Of a stretch of 64,000 nt of DNA, positions 11,501-24,261 are shown piece by piece. The position numbers were made by a program, and so were the translations under genes. Origin of the DNA: Piper betle (Eukaryota > Streptophyta > Magnoliopsida > Piperales > Piperaceae); NCBI GenBank assembly GCA_033002965.1, contig JAURVB010012300.1, positions 24,510 through 88,509 on the forward strand, read 5' to 3'. The notes under the pieces are model-generated. The model did no database searches. It was not told the origin of the DNA and saw only the letters and a program-made list of their open reading frames with translations. Numbering within the stretch: position 1 is the stretch's first letter; every line of letters starts with the position of its first letter.

Positions 11501-14500
11501 TTCGTTGTATGTCATGGAATTTATCTCAATTGTGTGGCTTCAAGCCACTTGTATTGAATGTTTACAAAGAGAAATAATTTAATTATCTGAAATTGTTTGT
11601 CTCTTTTTCTTAGAGATCTTCTTAAAGACATGTTAATGAGTTTGTTAAACTCCCATAGCCGATAGTCACTAAAGTAGAATAGGAGTAATAACATGAAATA
11701 TGTCTTATTTATTAACTGTAATTAAATGAGGAATGTTAACACACTTCTCTTTAAGCACAATTATCACTCCCATTGTATTCAACATCCTTAAAAAATTTAG
11801 CATTCTTTGTTCTGAAAAAGGTTCGAGTTAAGGGATCATAAAATTTAAATCCCTTAATTTTTGTTTTGAGTACCCTGCAAAGTAGCAACTAACAGCTTTA
11901 AAATGCACCTCTTTCTCATATGGCCTAGAAGGCCATGCCTCACCTAGACAACCCCATACATGTAAATACGTAACACTAGGCTTTGTGTATGTCCACAACT
12001 TGTATGGGATTTTTGCTACTGTTTTACTAGAAACTCAGTTCAAAATATAAACTACAGTCTTCATACCATGAATATTATTCTAAAAATCTATCATATTTGT
12101 TTCGAAATATTAACTTGTATAGTCAGATTTGATAGCTTTAATTTTCTTGACTAATTGATTTTCAATTTTGGCTTTGACATCGTTGAACATGTCCTCACAT
12201 TATGATTTCTCATAAATGAAATTACAAATAACCACAATCAAGGTAAGCATCAACAAGATTGATAAAATATTGTTGCCCATTTCAATAAGCTGGAGGGAAT
12301 GAACCACAAATATATGCATATATCAACTCTAAAGATTTTGTACTTCTAGTAGAACATGTATTCCTTATATTTATTTGTATTCTCTTAAGATGCAAATTTT
12401 AAAATCTGAAAAATCAAGGGAATTGAGAATTTCCTCTTACACCAGTCATATTTACTAATGAGAAATAAGACCTAATTGCTCATGTCATAACATTAATGAA
12501 TTCACATTTATTAATTTATTTTAGTACGATAATTGCTTCAATACAAATTTTCATGCCTTTTAGAAGATTGATGGTCTAATTTATATAATTTATCAATTAG
12601 AATACCGGCTCCAACCTTATTAGAATTTAGAAAAGTTCAATGACTTTCATTTCCAAAGGAACAAGTTTATCCATATTTGTTCAAACAAGAAACAAAAATT
12701 AAATTTTGCCTAAAGGATGGTAATGCAACAATATTCTCAAATACTAACTAAAATTAGTATCCCAAAAGTATCTAAAGACACCCATAAACCTCTTCAAAAA
12801 CCTCGTTATTATTTTCCATACAAATGTATCTTCCCAACAACAATTGGCACTTGGCTCCTCACGCACCCCTTCATTGTGACCATTATGGGAATAGTTACAG
12901 CCATATTTATCCACCAAATATCACAAGCCCTTCAAGCCAAATTAACTTGTGAACAAACAGAGTTGAAAAGTTTATTTATCTTATCACGCTAATTGGTGTA
13001 CTTGGAATAAACTGTTATACCCCGGCTTTCAAAAGAAACAAATATAAAACTCCGAATTTTGTTACTTTTGCTCCTTATGTACTGAGATGTTCCTATGCAG
13101 TTTCTTTATTCATAATCCTTTTTCCACTTTATGTTGGTGATTTAGATTTCAAAAAAATATTGCCAAATGAGTGCTTTCAATCTTATCTTATTACAACCTC
13201 TCTTTGGTATACTTTATAGTCCATTTATACTTTTGAGCATGATGGGTGGTTTGGAATAGACTAAATTGTGAAGGTAGAGAGTAAAAAACTAAACGCATAA
13301 CTTATGTCATCCAACAAGTAAAACTTTCGTACCTTTGGCCTCATAAGAAGATAAAGGACATTTCTCATATGTGCTCACTTATATTTCCCTTGAACTGTAC
13401 ACGTCATTTGAAACGAGTAATAGTGAGAATAGTACTCATTTTGACCTTTTCGTTAGCAATGAATTGGCTTGCAAATTTGTTCAAGAAAATCTTTGAACAT
13501 TTTTCCCATAAGGAAATATCAACCCTTTGCATTCTAGAATAAAATGTTGCGTGATCATAAGGGCAATATCATTAGACCACTCACACTTCTCATGTATAAT
13601 TTTCTGAGCAATAGCACTTTCATTGATTAGATTTGCATAGCAATCAAATCTTTAATGCATGGTTAAGATCTATGCAAGCAAACACAATTATAAAGTGCAC
13701 TTGCCAAATTTCAAATTTTTGTGTAATTTAAAAAAGGAATATTAATTATATTAGCAAATGCAAAAGTTAATCATAAAGAGCATAATTAGATATGGTAAAC
13801 TTTATATAGTAATCAAATTATTGACAATAAATCTTATTAAATAATAAGTCTTCCTTCTGGGAGACTTGATTGGTCACATAGAAGAACCGAATAATTATCA
13901 TGTATTATTACTAAATATAATTTTGCTAAATATTGACACATTCCTTTTGGTCGAGCAATATCCACATGAATTTATACGTGTCTCATTAAATGATGAATAA
14001 ATAGTCAACCTTCCATAATATATACATGTCAAAATAAATTAAATATTTAAAATAAGTACATGTTAAGTGGGCCCCATCTCGAGATACCTAATGCCACATT
14101 GCAATTTAGTCTTTGTGCAAAGATCATAACTTGTAAGTGATACTCTCAAACAGTTCATTAATATTAATGACAAACCGACTTAGTAATATACCATCATTTG
14201 GGCTGACATACTACAACATGACAATCTAAATTCATCAAATATCCATAACTATAATTATCTTGCCATAAACTAACATTCCTTTAGCTGACTAGTTTCTAAA
14301 TAGATAATTCATGCCAACTTTTCCAAAACAGATAAAAATTCACAAATAAAGGCTACTTTGGCAACATATATTAGATCATTTAAATTAAATCCAGAAAGAG
14401 ACATAAAAGTGGTATAGATATGCCCCTTAATAGCGTAAACCACTAGACAAAACTTTATACTCATGACAATTTAAATCAAAAAGTCATGAATTAGCCCCAA

Positions 14501-14527
14501 GATCTCTAATGACTCTCATATAAAGAA

Positions 14528-14541
14528 GCTCTGATTACTAA
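14528..14541 (-). other. Copia primer-binding site remnant
   Basis: gctctgattacta is the reverse complement of taGtaaTCAGAGC, close to the tRNA-Met primer site (tggtatcagagc). It abuts the right LTR and sets the element's orientation. Confidence 0.6.
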
Positions 14542-14757
14542 TGGGTAGAATTCTACAGGATCAACATCATATTAAATCATCAAGAAAACAAAGTAAATGT
14601 AAATGTGTACTTTAATCTTTATAAAGAAATTCATACTCCAAATTTGTATTTGAATATTTAAGGTATGGATCTTCAAAACTGTTATGTATGATCTACTTTA
14701 TTCTTTATAGATGATAGGATCTCTGAAAGAAAACCATGCATGTAGGGGACCATGACC

Positions 14758-14820
<63 letters not shown>

Positions 14821-15010
14821 TCAGATTCATTTTTCCCAATTTGACCCATTATAATAAATTAGAAATAGGTGTTCTAGTCTCTAGACACTCTCTAAGCCTA
14901 ATATACACAATAACAGATCACAAAAGTAGGCTTATTGATAAGGTAACCTTCAATGTTCAATTGAATTACTATGTGAGACTATATACGGAGAATAAATCTT
15001 TATACCTAGC
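14542..15010 (-). repeat. 5' LTR of the old copia element
   Basis: It is homologous to 6850-7340, with a (TA)n tract at 14759-14818 that the other copy holds in shorter form. The outer end is taken at ctagca (about 15010) but could lie some tens of bases earlier. Confidence 0.6.
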
Positions 15011-17600
15011 ATGATCCGGTCATCCAAAGGCTCATGGGTCAAGTGGGGTCCACTTAGGGGCATATGTGATATATACACTATCAGAATGCTCTCAAAAGTC
15101 AAAACCAACACAAAGTTAAATGGAGACTATATATGCAGATATGGGAGCAAAAAAATTAAATTAGACACCAAAACCCTAAATTCGATTGACTAAAAATCTA
15201 AAATTGAATCAAAGTAAGGCTAAGTGGGGCTATCTGATGATCGAAAAGCCATTGATTTATGATTTATGGAAAAGAGACAGAAAAAATCCTAGCGAATACT
15301 AAATGCACCAAACCAACCATATAAGTCAAGACTTTTAATAATAAACTAAAAAAATACATATATTCCTAGTATAATTAATGTTATCATCTATATATATAGC
15401 GGACTATATCCAGCCTCTATAATGAACTCATACAGCCATCTAGGCCCATGCAACGTAATCAGGACTAAATCAAACTAAGGATTGACTATTGAGTGAACTG
15501 GACGAGTTAGTCGACATGAAACCCCAAGCCAAAACTCGAATTTTTACATTCGCATCCTCTCTGCCACTACTGCAAAGTCAGCTCATACCATGATCAGAGT
15601 TATGATCAAAGGCCCCGATAATAAACCGGGGGAACTGAGTAACAACCCGTGGGACAATCAATCGGTTAGACTTCATCATGTGCAGCAGAAGCCCAAGAAC
15701 AGGGACGTGACTTCACGTTTTGACGTGAACACAACAATGCTAGCTGCCATGCTTTATCATGTTTCAAGCCCGGCTCCAGACCAAAACTTCAATTTCCACA
15801 CCACAAACAGCCATTTCGATAACTATTAACTTTCACGTACAGAGATGAGGCGCAGATTTGACTTGGATATTTAACAATTGTCTGGCCTCACAAGAATTAG
15901 TCGGGTATACATAGATTCATATAATGTTTATGCAGAAGCATATACATATACTGACAAGAAAACTATGTGGATGATAGGCAGTGGGTTCACTGGCCTTCAA
16001 TGTCTCGTGAAAACAATTATAATCCCATCGAAAACGAGGTCCACAGTCGCGTGCACGAGTTGAGAGTCAACCAAGAGGATCTGGACTCTATGCCAACTTT
16101 TTTATTTTTCAAAGCTAACTTTATAATACCTCCCTTTAAAAAAATTAAAAAGAAAAAAGTAAACCTTATATCAACTTAAAAAAAGATAATTACGAGGAAA
16201 ATAACTTTAAAAAGATCTAGACATTTCAAAAAAAAGATCTATATTGTTCTTTTACTGAATTTAGCCTCATTTGATGCGGTGTTAAAAAAATACGGGATAT
16301 GGCAAATAAATTCAATTTTTCGTGGAAGTGGTTTCTAATTAAGGTTGTTGTGTATGCTTTGGAGGTGTGTGTATGTGTCTGTTAGCCTTAGGGATTGCCT
16401 TAATTAAAGATCCTCTTGTGAACTTTTTTCCCAATTTTTTCCCAAGCAATCCTTTTGCCGCACTTGTTATTTTATATATAATATATACACACACATACAC
16501 TCCCTAATTGGGTATAGCTAGCTGTGAGTCTTTTTTGTGTATAATTTATATATTACTTTGTTTACTGAAATAGTTTAAAACTAAGGATTCAGGTTTGCAA
16601 TGGAATATTGGTGTCAATCTTGAACCGACTTAAAGTCATTTATGTTTTAATTTTTTAATATTACAATAAATTATAAAAGAAATTACTATAACATAAATAT
16701 AAATTTCTTTTTAAGAAAATTAAAATAGCCTGACATATGACTTGAAATTTGGAGTCTTGTCAATTTGGAGTAACTCATAAAATTTAACTTGAGAAAATCA
16801 TATAGCAAAGTCTATGCGAATTTTTAGAATCATCAGAGTTACCAAACCAATGGTCAACAGAATTGGCCCAAAATCATTGGATTTGTGAATATCTAATGTT
16901 CATTTCCACCTGGATGTATTATAAAAACTACATATAGGACAAGATGGTTTTTATGTTTGTATTTATTAGTTTCAATCAAAAAATATTTATCTGCTACAGG
17001 CGTACAAGCATTGTGAAAAGACTGTCGATGTGCATTCAGAATCATGGATTTGATCAATTCAATATAGTAAAATAATTACCTCCTATTCCACTAGGTGACA
17101 CTTATATAAAATTTTTTTCTTGGAATTTAAAATTTTTGGATGGTAATATTGAAGGTATCTAATTTAATATTCTTTAGTTGAATTTTTATCGTTATTTTTA
17201 TAGATTTTCTATTTAAATCCTGCAAATCTCTCCTCTAACTGTTGATTTCAAAATATTATTTACATATTGCAACCATCTATGACTATTTATCTACTAATTT
17301 ATTTTATCTAAAAATTATCCATTAGGTCAATGTATCAAACAGTGAAAGAAGGGCATTTGATATATCCATCTGGTTGTTGCTACTTATAATCAGCAAAAAG
17401 CTTTTATATATATATATTCAACCTGCAGTGCATTATGATAATTGTTGACCAATAACCTTTTCAATATGGAACAAACTTTATCTGATTTTACCTATCTGAT
17501 CAAAGTTCAAATCAGAACAATTTAAATCCAATATTCCTGCCAGTATATATATATATATAGACACACACACTAAGGGGAAAGAGCGCTCGATCACCAATCT
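15011..17600. other. Intergenic, downstream of NAC035
   Basis: Two small open frames (15590-15829, 15878-16179) have no recognisable domain and I do not call them genes. Low-complexity A/T runs occupy 16100-17300. (TA)n tracts occur near 17405 and 17545. Confidence 0.4.
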
Positions 17601-17730
17601 TCAGCAAAATTTAGATATATAAAATAACTGTAATGTACATCATCCTAATTTCCAGCAGTATTACAAATATAACATGTAAATTAAGATGCACAAAATCATT
17701 ATAGACCAAGCTAGATTTCTTGGCGCATTT

Positions 17731-19753
17731 TCACTTATATGTGTTGAAGTCCCGAGATGAGTCTGGGATGATGTTAAACGGATCCCACAATTTTTCCGAG
17801 AAGGTCTGCAGTACAGAACTACTGTTCAAGCTTGTGTTAACCGGCAGTTGATGAAGCTGGGCTGCTGGTGAATTGCCCGGTAAAAATACAGGAGAATACA
17901 GTTGTTGATTAGGATGAACGCTATAAATTTGAGGGTAATTCACTAACTTGTGGAGATCGTTCACTTGGGTAGCATTTATACAAGTAGAAGGAACGTTGTA
18001 AGCTGGGAATGGATTGCTAATATTGCAGCTTGTAATAAGAGAAGTGATTGGGTTTTTGGTGATGCGCTTGAAGCTCTGATTCACCCTCTTCTATGGTTGG
18101 GGAGCTCACTGCAGCACCATAACCACCGTTTTGATCAATGGCCATTCCTAAGCTAGGCTCGGCAGTACTGCTGCTGCTAGTGCTTCCACCGTGGTGCAGC
18201 TTCTCCATCTCCGTAGATGAGCAGTGGAGATGTGTTGGAACTCTGGATATGCTCATTTGTTGATGACCCATGTTGGCGTCTTCGCTCAATTCCACGCCTT
18301 TTGATGAGGAAGGCTTACGGGAGACCGAATTGGGAGGGGTCAAGTGGTCTTCAACTCCAGGTCTTTTGTAGACTCGGCAGAGTGAGATTTCAGCCTGCAA
18401 CAAGATAGAATCCGGAAAGAGAATATTGATATAAGCTGTACGGGAAGAATGAGATGATCAAAGCTGGCATGCAGGAAAATAACTAAAATATAATTATTAT
18501 ATAGTTTAGTGGAGATCACCAGATATATATATATATATATATATATAGTACTCCTGAAGTGTAATGTTAGCTTGTGACATTGGATGCCAAAACATAAATT
18601 AATCAAAGACATCAAATGACTTTGTTTCACTGTGAGACACAAACAATCTACACGATGAATATGATTGATATTGTGTCTAATTCATATATAGAAAGCGTTG
18701 TACTAGACTCCAAAAGCTAAATAATCTGTAGAAATTGGTTGATGACATCGCTATTGACAGCATCTAATTTTGCTCATGACCTAAATTAGATAAAACCTTG
18801 CCAAATTTTCAACAAAATTTGAGCCCTTGTCTTGATTATAATAGAAGCCCAAGTTGGGGATCTAAGTGGAACTGGCTCAGTGACATGAATCAGAAAGGCA
18901 ATAGCATGACATGTGATCAACAAAGGGATGACAGAGAAAAAAGGGCCCCTTTGCTCACCCAAAATGGATACCTCAACCTCTTCGACATATCAATTGCAAC
19001 CAACCTTGTTATATCGATCAGTCTCATGGTGAGGAAGACGGTACTCGTTCATGATCCAACTAGTGCGGATTCCCTTGGGAGCTTTCCCAGAGTAAAAGAC
19101 TAGGGTTTTCTTCAACCCAATTGACCTTGAGCTCTCGCTCTTGATCATCCGATCAGCTCCTGTGGCCTTCCAGTACCCTGAAGCCGTCACCCTATTCGGC
19201 CTGTCCCCGTTTCTATATTTCCTGTCCCTGGGCACATAGAAGAACCATTCTTTCTCCCCAATTGCCGCCAAAGCTGTAGCAACAGAACAAGAAGAAAAAC
19301 CTGACATCTTGGAAATTTTAAAGAGCAACCCAATTCGTGTACAATTCACAGGGACTATTTTCATAGTGAGGTATATTTCATTATTAATCAGAATCTAAGT
19401 GAGATATATATATATATATGTATACATGTCTCACCTGGGAGCTCCCATGGATCGTAGCGGTAGAGGTCGAGGAAGGTGATGAGCTCGACATTGAAGCGCT
19501 TTCCTTCAACCTTGCGCCTTAGGTAGAACTCGATGAGTTCCTCCTCGGTGGGGTGGAACCTAAATCCGGGCATGACCAGGTCGTTCTCATGGTCGTCCTT
19601 CTCCTGCTCTTGAACACCATGGTCGCCCTTCTCCTGCCCGTGAACAACATGGTCGCCTTCCCTCCTAATGCAACTGCTATTGTTCATCGTCCTCCCAACT
19701 GCCATGCACATGGCCCTCCCTTGCCACTGGTAGTCGCTGCCCTGCAACACCAT
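17731..19753 (-). CDS. NAC035: NAC transcription factor, NAC035/LOV1-like, frame break in last exon
   Basis: Three exons: 19753-19435, 19273-19005 and 18394-17731, with GT-AG sites and exact phases (..[14 protein letters not shown].. and ..[14 protein letters not shown]..). The NAC DNA-binding domain covers about residues 61-208 with [64 protein letters not shown] and SWIMNEYRL. Sequence and exon layout point to Arabidopsis NAC035/LOV1, a regulator of flowering and cold response. The C-terminal motifs [10 protein letters not shown] and [12 protein letters not shown] match the LOV1 tail (DLQRLVNY, LWDMWNPIVPD), but lie in another frame: the exon-3 frame hits a stop at 18017-18019, while the tail frame is open from 18092 to 17731. 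One extra base (perhaps in the T5 run 18053-18057) explains this. Corrected length is about 416 residues, like LOV1. The start at 19753 is the first Met of the open frame; Mets at residues 15, 17 and 23 are alternatives. Confidence 0.95.
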
Positions 19754-19787
19754 CCGTCAATTCTTCCGGCCCCCTACCGGCACCCAC

Positions 19788-19796
19788 CTATATATA
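19788..19796 (-). promoter_or_regulatory. Possible TATA box of NAC035
   Basis: TATATATAG on the minus strand lies 35 bp upstream of the first ATG. It would leave almost no leader unless translation starts at an internal Met, so it is only a candidate. Confidence 0.25.
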
Positions 19797-20072
19797 CAGA
19801 TAGCTTTCATTACCAAAGCATCCAAGTGGGGACTCGGGAAGAAGATAAGATAAAAAAGAGCACTGTCAAAATAAAAAAAGAACACGTAAAAACTCTAAAA
19901 GTTATCATGCAAATTAAAGTAAGCTTACATTCTCCGTATCCCTGTCCTACCATTAAATTAGAAAAAAAAATTGGCTCCTCCCAAGATTGATGGAGATGGG
20001 GATGCCTAGAGTCCCCCCACCACGATGAAGCCCATGGCATCCCATTAGTGTCACTCCAAAAAATTAACTAGG

Positions 20073-20306
20073 TAAAATGTTTTAATTTTATAGATAAATT
20101 TTTATTAAATAATAAGATATAAATCTTAATAATTTAATATCTTAGATATAAATTTTGATTAATTTTAAAGATATATCATAATAGAATGAGAAAATAAAAT
20201 ATAATAATTTAATTTATTATTTTTAATTTTTATTATATTTTAATTGGTTATGTCTCCCACTTTTGATCAAACGCCACCTTTGAGTTCCATTTTTATTAAT
20301 AAGAGT
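20073..20306. repeat. AT-rich dispersed repeat, copy 1
   Basis: Shares an ordered block (ttagatataaattttgatt, aaagatatatcata, then tattttaattggtt and tttttattaataa) with 26470-26960 and 49165-49410. Copies are diverged and non-coding; the class (short LTR relic or SINE-like) is not determined. Confidence 0.55.
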
Positions 20307-22039
20307 AGACATATATGTTGCATGCAGAGCCAAACTCGATATTACTATAGCCTTTAACCTTAAACACATTGTTGTGGGTCATTGCTATATATTACTAACT
20401 CGATTTGGGGAGCATATGTTAATTTTTTTAATTTTTAATTTCCTCTACAAAAAGTGCAGAGAAGCTTTTTTCAACCTTACGGTGGGAGAGAGCAGGGTAA
20501 AGGTAATTTGGCATGGAAAAAACTAAAAATGTATAACATAACTTCAAAATATCTTTGAATATAAAACAAAATTTATAGTTTTTGTCCGCAGCTAAAATTA
20601 GTGAGGGAAGAAGACTTTTTCTCCACTACTATATATCTATTTTTTGTATTTATGGAAGCTAAAAACTTGTAATTTTGTGCCGAATTGAAAGCAAATAAAG
20701 GTGTCAAAATGCTATAATTGAGACTTTATTAAAACTCAATCAACTTACTTAATCAGCTATAAGTAAATATTTACCTCTCATTAAATATATCCTTAATAAT
20801 GCATGGCTAATATAAACTGATTATTTTCTAAATAAAAAATAATGAGCACACATGTTCTTAAAATTGTAATTTCATGACTAACGGCATATATAGAAGCATG
20901 TGCGCGCGTATGCGTTTTTTGGGGTATAGCCTGTAATATTGAGAAGCTGTCGTGGAAGGACGGGAAGAAGTTGGAGTTATTACCATAGCATGAAAAGCAA
21001 GGAGTTGGTTATATAACTGTGAAAATGAAAGCGAAGTGAGCATTGGCGTGAAAAAGAGAAATGGTGAGAAATACATGGGTTTCAGTGCCTATAATAAAGG
21101 TGTCAAAGAAGGACATGCAAATGGTTAACAGAAAAATTGAAAGAGACTTGGGAAGAAAACAGGTTGGCCATGGCTTATTGGCGGTGGGAGGATACCCTCT
21201 AAGCTTGACTGCGTTTATGATTCAAAGCGAGTCAAGTACTGCATTATTTGTTCTTACCTACTTCGCCCCCACATTGCCACTTTCCATACGTTTCTATTTT
21301 TCTCCAGAAAAAAGCTTAGCGCGCTTGCACTTTGAAACGTTGCTGTAAACAGGAGCTATATATGTTTAATACAAGGAACTCTGAATACTTATATATAAAA
21401 AATTAATGATTACTATCGTGTAGTCTAATTTCTGTAAACTCAAAATCTGTTAATTTTAATGTAGACATGAGCTGTAGGATTGCAGAAAATATTCTTAGTT
21501 AATATTGAAGAATTTTATGGACCGTTGTGCATAAATTATCTTACATGTAACTAATTGAAACTAGCTCACACCCGAACTCTTTTGGACAGAAGTTTGAAAT
21601 TAATCTGTACCCCAATAACCGATTCCACTCCATGATCCACAAGATCTCTCTAAAGTCCCACTTCCTTGTGACGTTCTGCTTCCCTCCGAAGTCCCGCTTC
21701 CCTTTGAGATCAAACTCTTATACTTGAGATCTCTTTCTACTTCCTTAATCTTTTTGGGAAGAGTCTCTCTCTCTCTCTCTCTCAAGACCTACAATTGAAT
21801 ACAAAATGGTGCATACCCACCACATATGTACAACTACGTATTTATGAATGAGAGATACAAAACACTCTACTCATGATATGGTTAGCCTCCTTCAAACAAA
21901 AGAGTTAACTTTTAAATACTCTTCCCTTAATATTGTAATACTTATCAAAGAGTCTCTTCTTTGTCTTCAACAAATCTCTTTTAATTAGTCTTCATGCAAG
22001 TCTTTAAATCTTTAGACTAATAGAAAAATGGGTTTCAGC
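20307..22039. other. Intergenic, upstream of NAC035
   Basis: AT-rich with no supported gene. A 95-codon open frame at 21061-21348 has no recognisable domain. A short CT run lies at 21764-21783. Confidence 0.4.
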
Positions 22040-22245
22040 TACTTTTTAATTTTGCCACAGGCTTAACCGTGACAAATTAGGCACTTTTTGCCACTGCCTA
22101 AATCCCCGTGCTGACCCTCACCACTGCTCTTTCACTGCACCCACCGCCTGTATCACCGCCATGTCCCCTGCTCCACCGCCACTCCACCCCAACCACTCCT
22201 CCTCTTCCCGCCCGGCATCACCCGGTTGCCACCGATCTTCCTCGG

Positions 22246-23006
22246 TAAGGTTGTTAAATGAGCAAGCCGAGCTCGACTCAAATAGTTTAAGGTTCGTTTG
22301 AACCCGGCTCAAGATTGAACTAATTTTTAACATATATACTCGAAATCGACTCAAAAATTTTTTATGATGTTTGAATTTGACTCTAACTCAAACTCGAATA
22401 CACTTAAAATATTTAATTTTGGCGAGCTTGAAATTAGCTCATTCGTGAGCTCCCATCTAAGTTATCCCACTATTTTGTTTTTATGTTGTACATAAATAAA
22501 TATAACTAGTTGCAATTTAACTTATTAGTGTATACATATATATATATATAAAGATCATCTTAGCCGGGGGTAAATAATGTTTTTGTCTCAAATTTTAAAC
22601 TAGATCGTTCGATTACAAGGACGGCCCAAATTTAATAAAAATAAAAAATAAAAAACAAAACACCCCACCACCACTATCATTTAGTATATAGTTAATAATA
22701 ACATTTATTTATAATTTTAAATGTATTTTGAGTAGACAAGTGATATTATATATATTATTATATTATTTTATCGAGTCGAGTTCGAGTCGAGCTACGAGTC
22801 GAGTTCGAGTTGAGCTACGAGTCGATTTCGAGTCAAGTTTGAATTATAACCGAGTTAAGTCGAGTCGAACACTACCTTGCTCAAACTCAACTCATAGGAT
22901 TCGAGTTTGACCTCGAACATTTAAATGTTAAATTTCGAGTCGAATCGAGCTGAACCGAGTCTAACGCCAAATACTCACTAGCTGACTCGCTCAATTAGCA
23001 ACCCTA
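22246..23006. mobile_element. Non-autonomous hAT element with 8-bp target duplication
   Basis: Ends are imperfect inverted repeats (TAAGGTTGTTAAATGAGC and, read inward on the other strand, TAGGGTTGCTAATTGAGC). Flanks are TTCCTCGG (22238-22245) and CTCCTCGG (23007-23014), a 7/8 match and the length hAT elements make. Internal DNA is rich in tcgagtcgag-type repeats near 22770-22960. No transposase is encoded. It sits inside the CACTA-like DNA, so it arrived later. Confidence 0.75.
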
Positions 23007-23513
23007 CTCCTCGGGCCGCCACGACTATACCTCCAGCCACCACGGTCGTCGCCCCACCTCCAGCCCCTCCTCCTTTGCCACTGCTCAACTGCCACCACTC
23101 CTCCTTCAGTTGCCATTGCTGTCACTCAGACCCCCAGCCACCGCCTGGCAGCCCGCGACCCCCAGCACTAGTCAGGCACTAGTTTGCCGCATGGTCACTG
23201 CATGGCACAGCCCGGCCGCCACTTGCAACCTAGTCGGACCACCACCCTCTTGCCATTGCCATCACTAACGCTGGATTTTTTTTACATTTTTTAAAATTTG
23301 AAACAAGCTTTTCTACGGCCAAAGGTGGTTAAATTTAGCCACAGCTTAGCTACAGAATGCGGCTAAGTTCAACCACGGCGTCCCATGGCTGCTAACCTGT
23401 GGCTTCAAGCGTGGCCACAGATAGCGGTGGCATTGTTAAATTTGATCCCTGAACCCAACTGCCACAGCGGCCCCGGTGGCAATATCCCGTGACAAACTTT
23501 AATTTACCATGGG

Positions 23514-23560
23514 AAAATGGCCAATTGCCAAGGTTATGGGCTGTGGCAATTGGCCATTTT
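23514..23560. repeat. Perfect 17-bp hairpin in CACTA subterminus
   Basis: aaaatggccaattgcca (23514-23530) and its exact complement (23544-23560) are separated by 13 bases. It lies 10 bp inside the CACTA terminus and is probably a subterminal transposase-binding arrangement. Confidence 0.85.
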
Positions 23561-23570
23561 TTTACTAGTG

Positions 23571-24197
23571 TTGTGACTTCCGATATAATTTTATACTTTC
23601 TCATCGGAGGTAATAACTCCAAGAGCTATAAATGAGTTCTTAATTTACTATATCTTGGATAAATTAATTAGCTAGCTAGAATGATATTTTGTGAACATTT
23701 CCAACATTAAACACCCGATGTTGATAACTAACTCCATGAAAACCAGTACACCAACTCAAAAAGATGCGAATTTTTAACACGACATTTACATGATCACACA
23801 GAATTAAAGAACACCATCAATATCTATGTGACTCAATTCAAACACCAATAGATTTGTCGGCATGTTAGTGAATGAATCTTGAAGGGATCATCAAAAGAAG
23901 AGGTGATCAAGTTGGTCTGTGCAGTCAAGAGAAATCCGTGATCTCACTTGTGTTGAATGATGTAAAATGACAAAGGGGTCGGCATAGATATGCTGGATAT
24001 TTTTGCAGCTAATTGTGTGCCTCCTCCATATGCTCGTCTGTCTTCTTCTTGATGCAACCTCATAGTCCGGCTGGCTAACCCCTTTTTGCATTTAATAACT
24101 TCATTACAAGTTGACGGGTACCAACACATACACCCAATAAGCCAATCATGCTGCATCTACTTGACAAATCTATCTTCTTCGTCTCTCCTGCACCATT

Positions 24198-24261
<64 letters not shown>

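Larger units (their letters stand above)
6850..15010 (-). mobile_element. Old Ty1/copia retrotransposon, minus strand, interrupted
   Basis: Diverged direct LTRs lie at about 6850-7340 and 14542-15010. Both begin TGctagaatt / TGggtagaatt, then agatcaacRtcatattaaat, and share the stretch running to tatgtgagact. Immediately left of the right LTR (14528-14541) is gctctgattacta, the reverse complement of a copia tRNA-Met primer site, so transcription would run right to left. Minus-strand translation gives broken copia domains: PYKLWT..KPSVTYLHVWGC (integrase end, about 11925-12025), and LELHQMDTKISFLNRDID then YVSDILLVSNMGLLHET (reverse transcriptase, about 10920-11410). Stops and frameshifts occur throughout. 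A solo LTR (8093-10352) sits inside. The right end is uncertain and no target duplication was confirmed. Regions of 12-14.5 kb without clear matches are presumably gag and integrase. Confidence 0.8.
22040..23570. mobile_element. CACTA-type element end with subterminal repeats (host of a nested hAT)
   Basis: The right end reads ..ttactagtg, that is CACTAGTAAAAAA on the minus strand, the terminal signature of CACTA (En/Spm) elements. The inner side carries repeated GCCACAG/TGTGGC motifs and a hairpin, as in CACTA subterminal regions. The same GC-rich, CCACC-rich DNA continues at 22040-22245, left of the nested element. No matching left CACTA terminus was found, so the left limit is approximate and the copy looks truncated. 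No transposase frame is present. Confidence 0.55.

Noticed and set aside
6845..15015. Target duplication for the old copia element
   Set aside because: No matching short repeat could be found at the two outer ends; the right end is too eroded.
18016..18084. A short intron explaining the NAC frame change (gtgaat..attag)
   Set aside because: Removing it leaves the wrong frame and loses conserved residues; a one-base indel fits better.
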